NCBI RefSeq assembly: GCF_019649055.1
Contig: NW_026570295.1
Span: 310,001 to 374,000, forward strand
Reading direction: 5' to 3'
DNA: 64,000 bases
DNA from: Paramacrobiotus metropolitanus
Taxonomy: Eukaryota > Tardigrada > Eutardigrada > Parachela > Macrobiotidae
In this document: one piece after another, positions 1-11,589 of the stretch
Position numbering within the stretch: the stretch's first letter is position 1
How the letters are laid out: the number at the start of each line of letters is the position of its first letter
Made by a program: the position numbers and the translations under genes
The notes under the pieces: model-generated
Told to the model about the DNA's origin: nothing
What the model saw: the letters and a program-made list of their open reading frames with translations, nothing else
The model's database searches: none

Positions 1-2086
1 ACGCCATATTCACATTGCCGGAACTGACACAGATATAAATATCTTTATCGAACTGACCTTTTTTTGAGAAACCAGATATGACGCATTTAATTGTTCACAA
101 TGGTAGGCTTTTATTTAGGAACTGCGCATGTACTGACTCGTTAACGCTCGTTACATGTACCATAAGCAATTATTGTTATCAAGGTTAACATAATATCCAT
201 GACAGATTTGGAGATGCTGTCAACACGGCATCGAGAATGGAAAGCCATGGCGAAAGCGGTAAAATTCATCTTAGTTACAAAACGCGGGCGTTCATTGTGG
301 AGAATAGTGAACTAGTCTGTGAAAGCAGAGGCTTAATAGCCGTTAAGGTATTTTTTTACCGTCGTCATCCTTTTTACGTAACGGTAAATTTATTGTTTAC
401 ATGCTTTTCTTCTTTTCAGGGAAAAGGGGAAATGGAAACATTTTGGCTGGCTGTTTAATGTTCCACATATATTTCCGATCACCGTTAAACCCCAGATGTT
501 TTATGTTTTGTGGAGATTTAACAAAAGCGTGCGAAAAACCTTTTACAACGTATGAACATATTTTGTTCCCAACAGACATGCATCCTATTCTGCTCATAAT
601 ATTCTGTAAATATTTCATATTTTGTTATAACTGAGTCCATACCGAGAATTGTTTTTACTGTTAGTAAACGCAATAAATTTACAGTCAAGCAAGATATTAT
701 TCATGAAGATTCTTGTATTTAAACTTCGCCTTAACTCTAATTCCATTAGCTGGAAAAAAAAGGACGCTATTTAGAATTTCTGGAAATCTAGAGTTTCTAT
801 AAAACGTAGCGTTATTGCAAGGGCTTCAAAGAAGCTTCACGTAACTTTCGCTATCCATTCGGGAAAATTAAGCTCAGAGATTATCAGGCCGACTGCACTT
901 TACTTGAAAGAAAGAATAATATTTATCAGATACGCAAAATCCTTGGCCATCGGGGAAACGTTTAAGAGAGATATACATACTTGGTAAAGGGATGGCTTAG
1001 AAAATAATTTTGTGTACTGGTATTGTGTAGCGTGGCAAGCATGTTGGCTCGTCGTTTCAATTTGGAAAGACACTGGTCTACAATGCAATAAAACCGGGGG
1101 AAATTTAATCCGTCCAGGTGCGCGTTTAATCAGCGGACAACGATGCAGATTAAAAGGTCGTTGCTGTATGGGTTTGATTGAATAAACCCAGATGACGAAT
1201 CCGGCGCAGCAATCGTGCATCTTCGCGAAGTCACATGACCATGGCACGGCGGGCAGATAAAATATGCACAGGCAGTATTCCGATTCAGCATTGATACAGT
1301 ATGCTACTTAATTATCCTAGGGCGGCTGTTGCAAACCGCGCGCTTTGGCATTTAACTTTGCTCAAAACATCTACAGCTTATTTACTTGGAAGCTGCTACC
1401 TCCTGACCGATTTTTATTTCCGCTAAGCGTAAGACTTCCAGGTAAAGTATCCAGTCCATGCGAAAGCATTGTGTGATTTAAAAACATCCGCTAAATTATT
1501 GGCACAAATGTGGTATGCTTCGCGTGCCCATTTTAATATTTTATCAGCCGACTCGCCCTTTAGAGCATGTCTCCTACGCAAATAATTCACGTATAACATC
1601 AATATTTACGAATGTCGCCGGTATTTGTAATACGCAGTTTCAGATATTATGTATTATAAAATAACCACCATTCCGCAGTTCCAGATACACCGCAGTGCTA
1701 TGCAATTTTAATTGATTATGTTTCTAACTTTAGTTGTTTTCGTGATACCAGTTTGCACGGTTTCTGAATTATGGCTGAATTAAGTTAATTACATACGGTA
1801 CCGTGGTGTTTCGCAAGAGTTAACAAAACATGCAGATAACAGCCTGAATTTGCATAAAATTTTATTTCACTTTTGGATGAAATTAGTCATAACACCTAAA
1901 AACCGTACAAGCAAATATGCGATCGCGATGGTAGAAACAAATACGAATCCTATGGAGATAGCCCACAAAAAAAAATTATGCAACTGCGATGGACAAACAC
2001 AAGAAACACTAAACCATTGGTTTTGTGCCAACAAATGCGCATAGCGCACAAGAATCACAATTTGGAGAAAACGTTTTAGCATCCAT
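1..2086. other. Intergenic, no gene recognised
   Basis: I see no coding region here that I can support. The open frames are short, with no recognisable domain or signal peptide. An AATAAA on the minus strand near 1866 lies about 220 bp past the stop of the gene ending at 2087 and may be its poly(A) signal. Confidence 0.5.
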
Positions 2087-2500
2087 TCAAAACCGTAAAC
2101 CCGTTCCATACCATGCAGGCGGTAACAGTTTCCTCTTGCCAATCTTCAAATGAACATAATCCGTATTCAATTTCATAATCCGCTGCATTTCCTCCTTATC
2201 AATCTGCTTAAGCCGCATCCGGGGTTTTTTCGGCGACATGGTCGTAGTGGTCGTCGACGTGGACGACGGCCATTCGCGCTCCTTGGTCTGCAGCAGCAGC
2301 TTGAGCAATGCACTGCTCTCCCCGAAGACCTCCCGCACGGGCGGCGGTGTGAATCCAATAAACCGCGACGGGTCAATCATGCGCTGCTGGTTGCCCCGTA
2401 AAGTGGCCGTGGCGGTGGCCGGAAATCGTCCCAGCACACAGACAAACATCACCGTACCCAGCCAGAAGGTCATCATTACGGAATATACCAGTACCGGCAT
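2087..2500 (-). CDS. Small secreted precursor with Gly-Lys-Arg processing site (candidate prohormone)
   Basis: A single-exon frame of 137 residues. The N terminus (residues 1 to about 32) is strongly hydrophobic (VLVYSVMMTFWLG, then VMFVCVLG) and reads as a signal peptide or signal anchor. The middle carries a Ser/Thr run (about residues 79-88). The C-terminal third is basic and probably helical, and contains Gly121-Lys122-Arg123-Lys124. GKR is the standard signal for dibasic cleavage and C-terminal amidation in animal neuropeptide precursors, so an amidated peptide ending YVHLKI would be released. The length suits a single-peptide prohormone. The start is the first Met, next to the hydrophobic stretch. 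An AATAAA follows about 220 bp downstream. I do not recognise the family. A distant CRF/DH44-like peptide is possible because a helical amidated peptide precedes GKR, but this is inference. The protein could also be a membrane-anchored small protein. Confidence 0.5.
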   Translation of the reverse strand: MPVLVYSVMMTFWLGTVMFVCVLGRFPATATATLRGNQQRMIDPSRFIGFTPPPVREVFGESSALLKLLLQTKEREWPSSTSTTTTTMSPKKPRMRLKQIDKEEMQRIMKLNTDYVHLKIGKRKLLPPAWYGTGLRF

Positions 2501-5500
2501 TTTTACGTCGGTACTTTATTGGAAGAAAATGCAGCGCTTGGGTTATCGGCACTCCGTGTAATGAAATCACTGGTCTAGCGGCAACGCGGTCCTCGCAGCA
2601 GTGGCGGTAAAAATGGAACAATATCCGGCAGGGAACGTGCCCGGATGAACAGCGATCTACACCCAGAACAGCAGGGAATCTGACGTTAACGTGGCAGGGT
2701 TTAAAATGAGTGCCGTTTTCCGTCAGTCCGTTGCAATCCGAGTATGACAGAAAAGGTTATAAATGTGTGTGGTGTACTGTCTGCCGGGGCTTTAAGACCT
2801 GGCGGATTGTGCACTGTGTATCCGTACCACACGTGTGCTACACGAGGCGGGATGTGGGGGCGCCTTCCATCCGAGAGGAGCTTTTGTTGCATCGGATACC
2901 GGTGTTTACAGATTCATTAGGGTCAGGATGGCCTTTTCACTCCGCGTAGACTTTTGTGTTGCAATCATCGTTATATGAGTCAAAGCGTGTGAGACCGCTT
3001 CCCCTGGGAATAGTTAGCTGAGTCTCACAATATGCTGCAGCTTTGCGGTCTTGATATTCAGTCGACTACTTTGGACGCGTAATCGACTCTTATGTGAAAT
3101 AGGAAATAATAATTTGACAGTGTTTACTGTTTAGCAACATATTTACGCAAAAGCAATTTGCTCAAAAGAGTGTAGTATCTTCACAATTAGGTCTTATGCG
3201 TTAATGCGAAGCATCGACTACCCTTCTGAGTTTTTGGTGTAGTTCTATGATAAACTTAATTTGTACTGTACGTATGTTGTACCATTCAGAAAAAACGTTT
3301 TGCAGTTAATTATGACTTTGCAGTTAAAGTTTTGTAGAAAGCTCACTTTTGCGAAACGAAAGCAAAAACTGAAGAATCACTAAAATATTTCAGCATTACA
3401 GACAAATTACACTGTTACCTCGGCGGCGGCTTAAAATGCGCCGCCCACCGGAAGTCTCTAAAGGTTGTCCGCTTAAAGTGAGTAACAAGATATCTTCGCA
3501 GAAATTCATTGTATTTGCTTCATGGCGTTATTCTCCGAGCAGACAAACCCTCAAGACTCGAGGCGCTTTCTAGTCTAATCAGTACACTAGTCCGCAGTCG
3601 TGCAGTAGCCCGGTTACAAAGAAAGACCGCTAAATATCTTTTGATTCGTGCAACTACAGTAAATTGAATCAGAGGAACAGCTAAACAATTTGCTTCCTCT
3701 TTCCAGTAGTTCCTACACCAAATCTTTCGGCGCCATTGTCCGACTTGCCTTACCTGTTCGTAATTTTGCCGCGGGCACTCTTTCCGGTGGAAGTCGTACG
3801 TTGTTCTGATGTCTTTGGATGGATGAAGATCACACACGTGTGCCGGGCACATCAAAACTGTCTCGGATGCGGATCTTATACAAGCCATACGGCGTCCTTC
3901 GGACGCAACTGCCTGACTGCTATAAACACAGATAAATACCCAACTGCTTAAAAAGCTGCGGTGCTACCCGAATCAAAAGGTCGGTAGGGCGGCGTTGCGT
4001 CGCTTAGTTCAGCGCAACAGCCTGACAAAAATCACATATCGTAGGTACACGTGCTAAAACGGCTCTGTATTTGTTTCCCAGGCAGCGAATATTGATCGTG
4101 AGGTAGGCACTTAATTAGGGCAATAATGAAATTCAAGTTTGATAAGAAATTTTGAAACCATAGGTTGGTACTGACCTTTACAAATGATGAAAGGCGTCAC
4201 ATCTTCAAAGCAGTAGCTCCACCGTGCGCAGTTTGAAGTAGTTGTACCATTTTGATGTTGTTGTACCATACCATACCATAGATCAGAAAGTCGGTTGAAT
4301 TTTTTGCCGGCAGAATTTTCTATGGTCAAAACGCCGACAGAATTTTCGTTGTTTAGAGCAACAAGAAAACAAATAGCCCCGCGTCATGTATATTCCACGA
4401 AAACAACGTTCTCCCATGGTCAGATAAATTTCGGCGCGAAACCTAACGACTGCAGTGACCTCTGCTGAATTTGACGGCGTAATCGAAGGAATTTGCAAAC
4501 TGAGTGGTAAATTGCAGACGACGCCTTTCGATGAAACATATCCTGCGCATATTTAGGCACAAATACTGCATGTATATTTAAACTGTTATGACTGCGTAGC
4601 GCTTGGAGAAGTGTTAAAACGCGGTCATACAGATACGTTCCATGTAATTTACTAACTAAACTGAAATGGCGAACCTGCTTTGAATTGTTTCAATCTTGAG
4701 TTTTGTATATATGGAACCACCTATCACAGCTCACAGGTCCTCAAGAAAACGTAATATAACATGAATTTTCTAATGGTGTTCTGCTTCTGGAAACACGTCA
4801 TGCTTTGGTACACCTCTTTGGTACATTAGGCCTTTGTAACCTCAAATTGCCGCGTTATTTGTTTCAAAATTCTCGAAATGTTGGATTTTAGCATTTCAGT
4901 ATCCTGGAGAAATGTATTTCAAAATGAGAAAAGGTGGTCAGTTTCATAGCACGTACGGCTTGCTGTTCTAAACGTCTCCGAAGAATAATATCCATTCAAG
5001 GCAACTGTAATTTTAAAAGGTCGATCGTCAGCTGAGCATTGCAAACAAAATGGCGGCAACCTGGTTCAGTGTAAAACGAACTGTGTGCATGTGCAACCAT
5101 TAAATTTCGACGAAAGCCGATCCACAATGAGACGTATGGTACAGATTAGCACTTCATCTTTCCAGGGCTTTTCTGTTGCGTGCTTTGCTTCACCCGGATG
5201 TTGCGCCCACAATCCCGTCATCATGAAATACCGGGACACACCTTTATTGCCATTATCTGTGGTGACAGGTTGGGCAAGGGAGCTCTCGGCTCGCAATCCT
5301 GATTTTTCAGCCAACAATTCAAACAGTCACTCGTCACCGGGATAAATTTACGGACAATGTACTTGGGATAATGATTATGTGGGCGTAATATCGCAAAACG
5401 ATTATTCACGCGACTGTATTGTAAAGAAAAATGGAGTATGGTACAGTACTTAATCTATACTTCTACAGTACAGTACTACACTACTTTGCGGTTTTAAACC

Positions 5501-5891
5501 TTTTACGGTATGTGGTGATTTTCCGACGCTGGTACATATTGGTGGTCATTCTTACAGTATGTACTATGTAAATCACTCGCAATCAGTTACGCTGCGTCTG
5601 CCAATGACTGCTTTTCGATTTTACATAGCCAGTTTTACCGAGGGCATCATTACATCAGCATTAGGAACAAGATTCACCCATACTGCAGCAAAATGAGTGC
5701 TTGTTTCAGCAGAAAGAAACCAGCAAATAACATGGTGCGTTACTTTAAAACAGACTTAAATACTTAAAAAGCCTTTATCCACACAGCGAAGCACCTTCGT
5801 ATCAACAATCTTAAAGCCAGAAATCCAGCTGTATCCTTACACACAAATTTTGACCAGCTGGTCGCGCGGCCGGTCTATCTTTCGTACTGCA
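2501..5891. other. Intergenic, no gene recognised
   Basis: Several open frames of 70-120 residues occur on both strands (for example 3520-3888 minus), but none shows a domain, a signal peptide or composition like the recognised exons. A short GC-rich imperfect hairpin (GGCGGCGGC against GCGCCGCC) sits near 3421-3450. Nothing else is supportable. Confidence 0.45.
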
Positions 5892-6188
5892 TTATCCAAA
5901 TCGAAGGTGTAGGTTATCCGGTCTGCCATGCCGGCCGCCACCACGACCATCTTCCAGCTCGGCCGCTGTCTTTGCCGGCACTCGGGCCGGCTCATCACTG
6001 GCCGCGGGCTGCTCCAGTGCCTCGGCGCTCTGCTGCAGCTGCATGGATAACAACATTTTCAGCAGATTGTTCTTGAAAAGATGATTAGCCGTTGGGACTG
6101 GCTGGACGCCCACTGTCGCGCTAGGAAAGGCAAATAACACTGTCAGCTGAATGGCACCGAAAAGTAGACATATCACTAATTTCTCCAT
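5892..6188 (-). CDS. RFamide-like neuropeptide precursor (candidate)
   Basis: A 98-residue frame starting at the Met at 6188. An in-frame Met at 6239 would add 17 residues ahead of the signal peptide, so 6188 is preferred. Residues 1-27 form a clear signal peptide (MEKLVICLLFGAIQLTVLFA, then FPSATVG). A Leu/Gln-rich spacer follows, then an acidic stretch (ELEDG) and a Gly/Arg-rich stretch. The protein ends PDNLHLRFG directly before the stop. A terminal Arg-Phe-Gly is the substrate for peptidyl-glycine amidation and would give ...HLRF-amide. The Arg in RHGR just before it could serve as a monobasic cleavage site. This is the layout of a one-peptide RFamide precursor. Relation to short neuropeptide F, sulfakinin (HMRF/HLRF ends) or myosuppressin (FLRF ends) is possible; the sulfated Tyr and acidic residues of sulfakinins are absent. 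Family assignment is inference. The secretion signal and terminal LRFG are read directly. Confidence 0.6.
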   Translation of the reverse strand: MEKLVICLLFGAIQLTVLFAFPSATVGVQPVPTANHLFKNNLLKMLLSMQLQQSAEALEQPAASDEPARVPAKTAAELEDGRGGGRHGRPDNLHLRFG

Positions 6189-6239
6189 TTCGGACTTTGA
6201 CTTTGTAAAAGATAACAACACGCGCACTGGCAACGACAA

Positions 6240-8593
6240 TTAATAAAGCGGGCTATAGAAAAAAATTATCAGGTTTAGGTGATCAAAGTAAATTGACGAA
6301 CACGTTGAAGTCTGCTATACGCTGTTGCAGATTCATAAAGGAAATATGGTTAATCGGCTGCACAAGGAAATTTTACGAGAATGTTGTGTGGATCTTTTAC
6401 AAGGATGCTGTGGGATCATTGTAATAACACGATCTTTCTGCGCAGAACTAAAAGCAGAAAATGCCGCTGCCAACGTAATCCGGACATCTGGGGCTTCACA
6501 CAATGCACCTTTCCGTGTAAGTGATCCTTCTGTATAGGTGCGAGGGGATTATAAAGGACTGCGAAATGGGCTATACGGGACAGCGGCAATTGTTTTATTC
6601 GCGCCGGATACCAGCCCCATCGTGGCGTGTAATTAGCTCATCTTTTCAACGTGTGTCATATGACATTTTGAAAATAGCCGCCGCCGGCATCATCGTTGCA
6701 TCTTGACGGTACACTGAATGGCAGCCTCCCGCTGCTGTTTCAACGATCCACAGTTGGGTAAGGAAAACTTAAAGGGATATCGGTGCAATTATACCGGGAT
6801 GTCACTGCCAGACTTACTGCGGCTGCAACCCGCCTAATCTTTTATCCTGCCGACGGACCGTAGTAGAGTTTTACAAACCTGACGGTACTGCAACGGCTAT
6901 CCGTTGACCGAATTTTGCAGTCGGCGCACCATTAACCAGTCTAAGCTTTGCCACCGGGCCTAATCGAATGGCGGAGACGCAAACTGTACGACAATTTTTC
7001 GAGGGTCATATCATAAAACTTATACGTATCGTTTTCTGCGCGTGTACGACCTTCTTGCGCACTATATGCAGCCGGTAGATACTCGTATATATGCTCGTAA
7101 GTCGTACTATGTAATTACTAATGCTAATTGTCAGAATTTTCGCCTTCTTACTTCTGATCACTCCTCATTGGCTTATTTCCACAGCAGTATGTGTTTTTTT
7201 AAAATTCAATTTATCTTTCTAACTGCATGTAGCCTGTACCACAAATTGGCCAAGTATGATTTGTTTCTTGTGAACCGCTCGTCATACCGGAAACGGCTTA
7301 GACTCTTTCAAAAGACAATTGTATTTACTATTTAAAGCAACAAACTTTGTTTTTGAATTAAAAGGGAAAGTTGTTGTGGAACGTGCTTCACCCCAGACAG
7401 TTCCAGAAGCACTAATAAGCAGTTTATTTTTGAAGGGCATGCTTGTAAGATTTTACGAAAATTTAATACACCCAGTTTCAATTCTTTCGTTTTTTTGGCC
7501 AAACACGATCAAGAAAAAGTCGCAAAGAAAGCAAACAGGGAATAACTTCTCTACCAGAAATGATAATGTGGGCTATTATGTGACATACAGTAATCTACTT
7601 GGCTGAATAATAGCAATTTTTAATTTAAATATAGGGTAGTTCAAAATTGTTTGTGTATCTAGTGCTTACGTGTGGTACTCAGTTAAAGGTCCGTGTACAG
7701 AGTCACACATTGTATCTCGGCACGCGTCGTCTCACCCTATCGGCAACCCGTGAAACCATTTCCACCGTGTAGCCCCATCCGGGCGCTTACCGCCGTAACG
7801 GTCGGAACCAACTGGCTCTGGATACGAATCAATGCGAAGCCAGATGATAAACAAGCTAGATGATGATGATAATTTTTTTCTGGCAAGTCTTCTAAACTTT
7901 TCTGTTATTTTAGTAAGTATTTTGTGTATATGTACTACGAATACGTACAGGTACTTAATAAAAAGGCCTTTTTGGCAATGCGTTACATAGTGGTAGTTAA
8001 AATTGCCTCATTTGCATGGTACTGACTGGAAATAATAATTGGTGGCGCACCATAAAATTTTAAATTTTTTTATTTATACCAGATGATGCTCCGTTTCGAT
8101 AAGTATCTTTCTAACTGCATGTACGTACAAATGTTGCATGGATACAGATAATGTGTACAGGGAACTGCAAAAGATTACTGCACCAATTAACGACTCATAT
8201 TAATTTTTAATAAGAAAATAGATTTCTTTTTGCGCGTTTCTGAGTTAAAAGTTCTACAACCGGTTGCAGCTAATAACCAAGACGCAAAAGCCTACTAAAC
8301 TGAGCGTCAGGGACTCGTGGATGTAGCCACGGTGAGCAAATTAGAAACTTACAATGGAAAGTGCGAGATATAATCAAAATAAATAGAACAAACTATAGAT
8401 AAAATGCTATTATAGGAAACGCGGCAAAAATTTTGACCAAAAGAGCATACCTAGCAGAGCAGCATACTGCCGGCTGCCAAAAGAAAATAAAGATTACTGA
8501 AAAAAGAACATACTCGTAAAAACCACATCGAGCAGTTCTCGTGCTCTTCGGTAAGCGTCACATTTCAGTACGGCTTCTCCGCTTCAACTCACA
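6240..8593. other. Intergenic, no gene recognised
   Basis: No supportable exon was seen. The open frames at 6325-6706 and 7042-7606 lack domains and overlap several stops in other frames. The 3' end of the BTB-BACK gene lies at the right edge. Confidence 0.45.
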
Positions 8594-10562
8594 TCAACTG
8601 GCTGTGCTGTATCTCCGACTGCGGGGGTTTTTGACTTCCGGTTTCTTATGCACCATCCGCAAATCGGCGAAGTCGAGCACGAGGTCTTGCCGAACGGGTC
8701 CAACATAGTGCTTTCCATCGACGGGTTCGCAGTATGCAACCTCGTAAGAGACACCGTCAACTGTAGCCATCAGTTTTTGACCCCGTTTTAGGACATCGGA
8801 CGCTCGCATAATTCGGGCACTCCCCGCGCTGCCCTCCTCCGCTGGCTGAGTAAAACTGCGCCAGATGAACTCCGTCCCCCGGATGCCGATGATCTCCACG
8901 GGGTTCCAAGTTGTGGCGCGCGCAGTGGTCTTCACAAATGCTTCCTCTTCATGCTGGAAAACCATGTCCCCGATACGATGGCGGCCGGTGCGCGGCTCGT
9001 TACTGAAGGGTAGCGATGGTTTCGCATTGGAGAACTTATGCTGCCAAATGGTGTGCATCTCCGACTGGAGCAGCAGACCACTCTACAAGCAAATCAGCAG
9101 GTGGAATAAACCTTACTGTTAAACATCCATGTTTTTCGCATTAAATACGTACGTATGTAAAACCTTTCGCTATGCATACGAAGCTTTCAGCTGCGTTTCC
9201 CGCCGCTGAAGCGCGCGCTTACGTGAACAAAGATAACTGGCGCAGATGAGCGAATGCATTGTCTCGAAATTTCGAAAATTTCGAAATTTCGAAAATTGTC
9301 TCGAAATTCATTAGGACGACAGACTTGATTTTATTGCTAGTACAAATTCTGCTATCTTTCTTGGTTGTAAGTCGCATAAAAAGAATAAATAGACACTTCG
9401 ACTAATATACTGACCTTTCCGGGTCCATCAGTCAGTTGCGCGGGGGTCAGCAGGGGAAACCGCACCAGAAACAATGCTTCACCAAGCATCCCACGCCGGT
9501 TGGCGGCCGTCGGTTCCAGGTTGTCAGAACTGCATGCGCTGAGCGCCCATCTGCCGGGGAAAAAATAAGAAAGTAGCATCAATATGACGTAATCCACACA
9601 CTCTACCATGCCTCTCAATCGCCAAATAAACGTCATGCTCCTCGACCGACAGGGTGCTACGTTGTAGAATCATCACAAGCATCTCCTTTCCAATGACCGC
9701 GAAAACCTCCGATGCGATGACGGTGTCAGCGGATCGGTCGATAAAACCCAGGCAGCGCTGCACAATCTTATCAGCGTGACTATCGATGCCCTGCAACAGT
9801 GCTAAATTTAATAATCATGCTAAATGCATTTGCTAAATTACAGAAGCATTTGCTAAATTCAATAATCATGCAGGTCAGTAAGAACTCAGTGGAATCAGAC
9901 GGATGCGACCAACCGTTTGTAGAACTGCCAGACAATTGTCCGTGTTCAGCTGGTTGCTGAGGAACTCGCAGCACTCCTTCACCAGCAGCGGCACGTCGTA
10001 CTTATCGGCGCACAGCAGCGTCGTCCACACGTTGTCCATCTTCAAGTCCATCGTGTCAGTGTACATGAAACTGCAATTCGCGATTAAACCATCTGCTCCC
10101 AGCTATCTGTATAGTGTTGTGTTGCCCCGCTTATGCGGGACAAAAGTATAAGAGAATATCGATTGTACGACCTCATCATCGGTATGAACAACAAATTCGA
10201 AGCACCCTCTAACCTGAGCACATTGGCAAACGCATCGGGATCGTCATCCGGCAGGTCGATAGGTTTCTGTCCATTCTCAGGCAGACTTCCGTAGAACATG
10301 GCAGCAAACACGGCACTACGCATACACAGGATGCACCTGCACAACAGTATACTGTAAAGCATCGCTGACCAATGTCCACCCAAGAATGCATACTCGTTAA
10401 CGCGTACTTATGCACATGAAACAGTTTCTCCAGTCCGGTATGTCGTCCGACTCTCAACTGCACATCACTGAAATCTCCACTGCTGAGCAAACGCTTCATG
10501 TTGCCGGCGAGCCCCGGTCCAGATCGCGGACGACCTCCGGATCGGGAAGGAGTGGCCGACAT
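8594..10562 (-). CDS. BTB/POZ-BACK domain protein (BTBD3/BTBD6-like), six exons
   Basis: Exons on the minus strand are 10562-10408, 10336-10214, 10070-9914, 9790-9612, 9550-9415 and 9082-8594. They total 1239 nt and encode 412 residues in one frame. Residues about 22-130 form a BTB/POZ domain (LLSSGDFSDVQLRVG, VFAAMFYGSLPENG, then DDDPDAFANVLSFMYTD). Residues about 140-250 form a BACK domain (CCEFLSNQL, IVQRCLGFID, VEEHDVYLAIERWA, GEALFLVRFPLLT). This order and spacing match the BTBD1/2/3/6 group, which act as adaptors for Cullin-3 ubiquitin ligases. In BTBD3/6 a PHR domain follows BACK. Here the last exon (about 163 residues) shows no PHR motifs that I recognise and looks lineage-specific. 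Introns are 61-332 bp. Four are ordinary GT-AG, although the exon 3 donor (GTTGGT) is weak. Intron 4 (9611-9551) needs a GC donor to keep the conserved ERWA reading. Confidence 0.85.
9551..9611 (-). other. GC-AG intron inside the BTB-BACK gene
   Basis: The conserved BACK reading ...YLAIERWALS... is obtained only if exon 4 ends GAGAG before a GC donor (GCATGG) and exon 5 starts after TTTTCCCCGGCAG. The nearby GT (at GGTAGAG) would shift the frame. Confidence 0.6.
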
Positions 10563-11589
10563 GATTCTGAGGTGCTTGGGCTAACCTCTCCGTCCACAAT
10601 GATGCCAGCAAAATGTGAGGAAGGACGGTCTACACTCTAAAGATACGAACCGGGATAACACGAAAGCAGCCAACGGAAAGGCATGCAAAATTAGAAGATC
10701 AAAAAAATGTTCCGTTAGCAAAAATTCCGAAGAACTCAAAGCACAAAAATGGTGATTTTAAATTTAGGCTGAGAAGTTGAAATTGGCATCGGAGCGAAAT
10801 ATTCGATTAATTGTGATACGTAATCCAGAATTGCAGTCGGATATACGGAGAAAACGCCCTCTCCGCTAAAGCGACGGATTTAAAAATAATGGTTTCGGAT
10901 TTTATCGGATAAAGAGAAAACATCCGAGCTTAATGCTTGGCCGACTGCATGGTGAAATCGCAAGATGTCGAACTGCACTATGCTGCCATACCTTGGGGTT
11001 GAAATTGCTTTATGCACTGGAAGTTCCTAATTTCCATCATTCTAAGCCTTTACTTTAGACGTTCCTTGAAATATAATATGATGTTAAACAGGAAATTGAA
11101 TTTTCATAGAGTAAAGGCTGGCAGAAAAAGAAGGAATCGCTGTGTGCGTTACGAGTTGTGCGCCTAAAAGCGACTTTTTGCATTTCAGCCGTTCAGCGGG
11201 AGCGAAAATTGGGCGAGTGTACTGAATCATAACATATCGATACGTTAAAAAACCGACATATCGGTTTCTCCTATCAAAAATGCATTTTCCAACCCCTAAC
11301 CCATCAACTTTGTACATCCATGAAATACAGTACTTTGTAACATTTACGTATTTTTAATTGGCCTCTTCTGATTGCGGTCACGCCTATTTTATTTAGACTC
11401 GCCGTAACCATGGCAGGCAAAGATATTAAGATTTTATAACTCGCACTTGATATAATGAGTAGAAGGAAAAAAACCAACGCCTCGCGGCTCGCTGTGATCT
11501 AAGCACTTGCAGAAATACGTAATTATCAACTAGGCACTTTGAACTTTCACCTAAACATTTCACGCATGCAGCGGAAAGGGATCATCGTG
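10563..11589. other. Intergenic, no gene recognised
   Basis: It holds the 5' flank of the BTB-BACK gene and the 3' flank of the first transporter. No TATA box or exon was identified with confidence. Confidence 0.4.

Noticed and set aside
2087-2110. C-terminal ...WYGTGLRF of the 2087-2500 protein as an RFamide
   Set aside because: No Gly follows Phe before the stop, so it cannot be amidated in the usual way.
3520-3888. 122-codon minus-strand frame
   Set aside because: No signal peptide, domain or exon-like composition; looks like chance.
9255-9310. TTTCGAAATTTCGAAA run as a regulatory palindrome
   Set aside because: It is a low-complexity tandem palindrome without flanking structure; no function can be supported.
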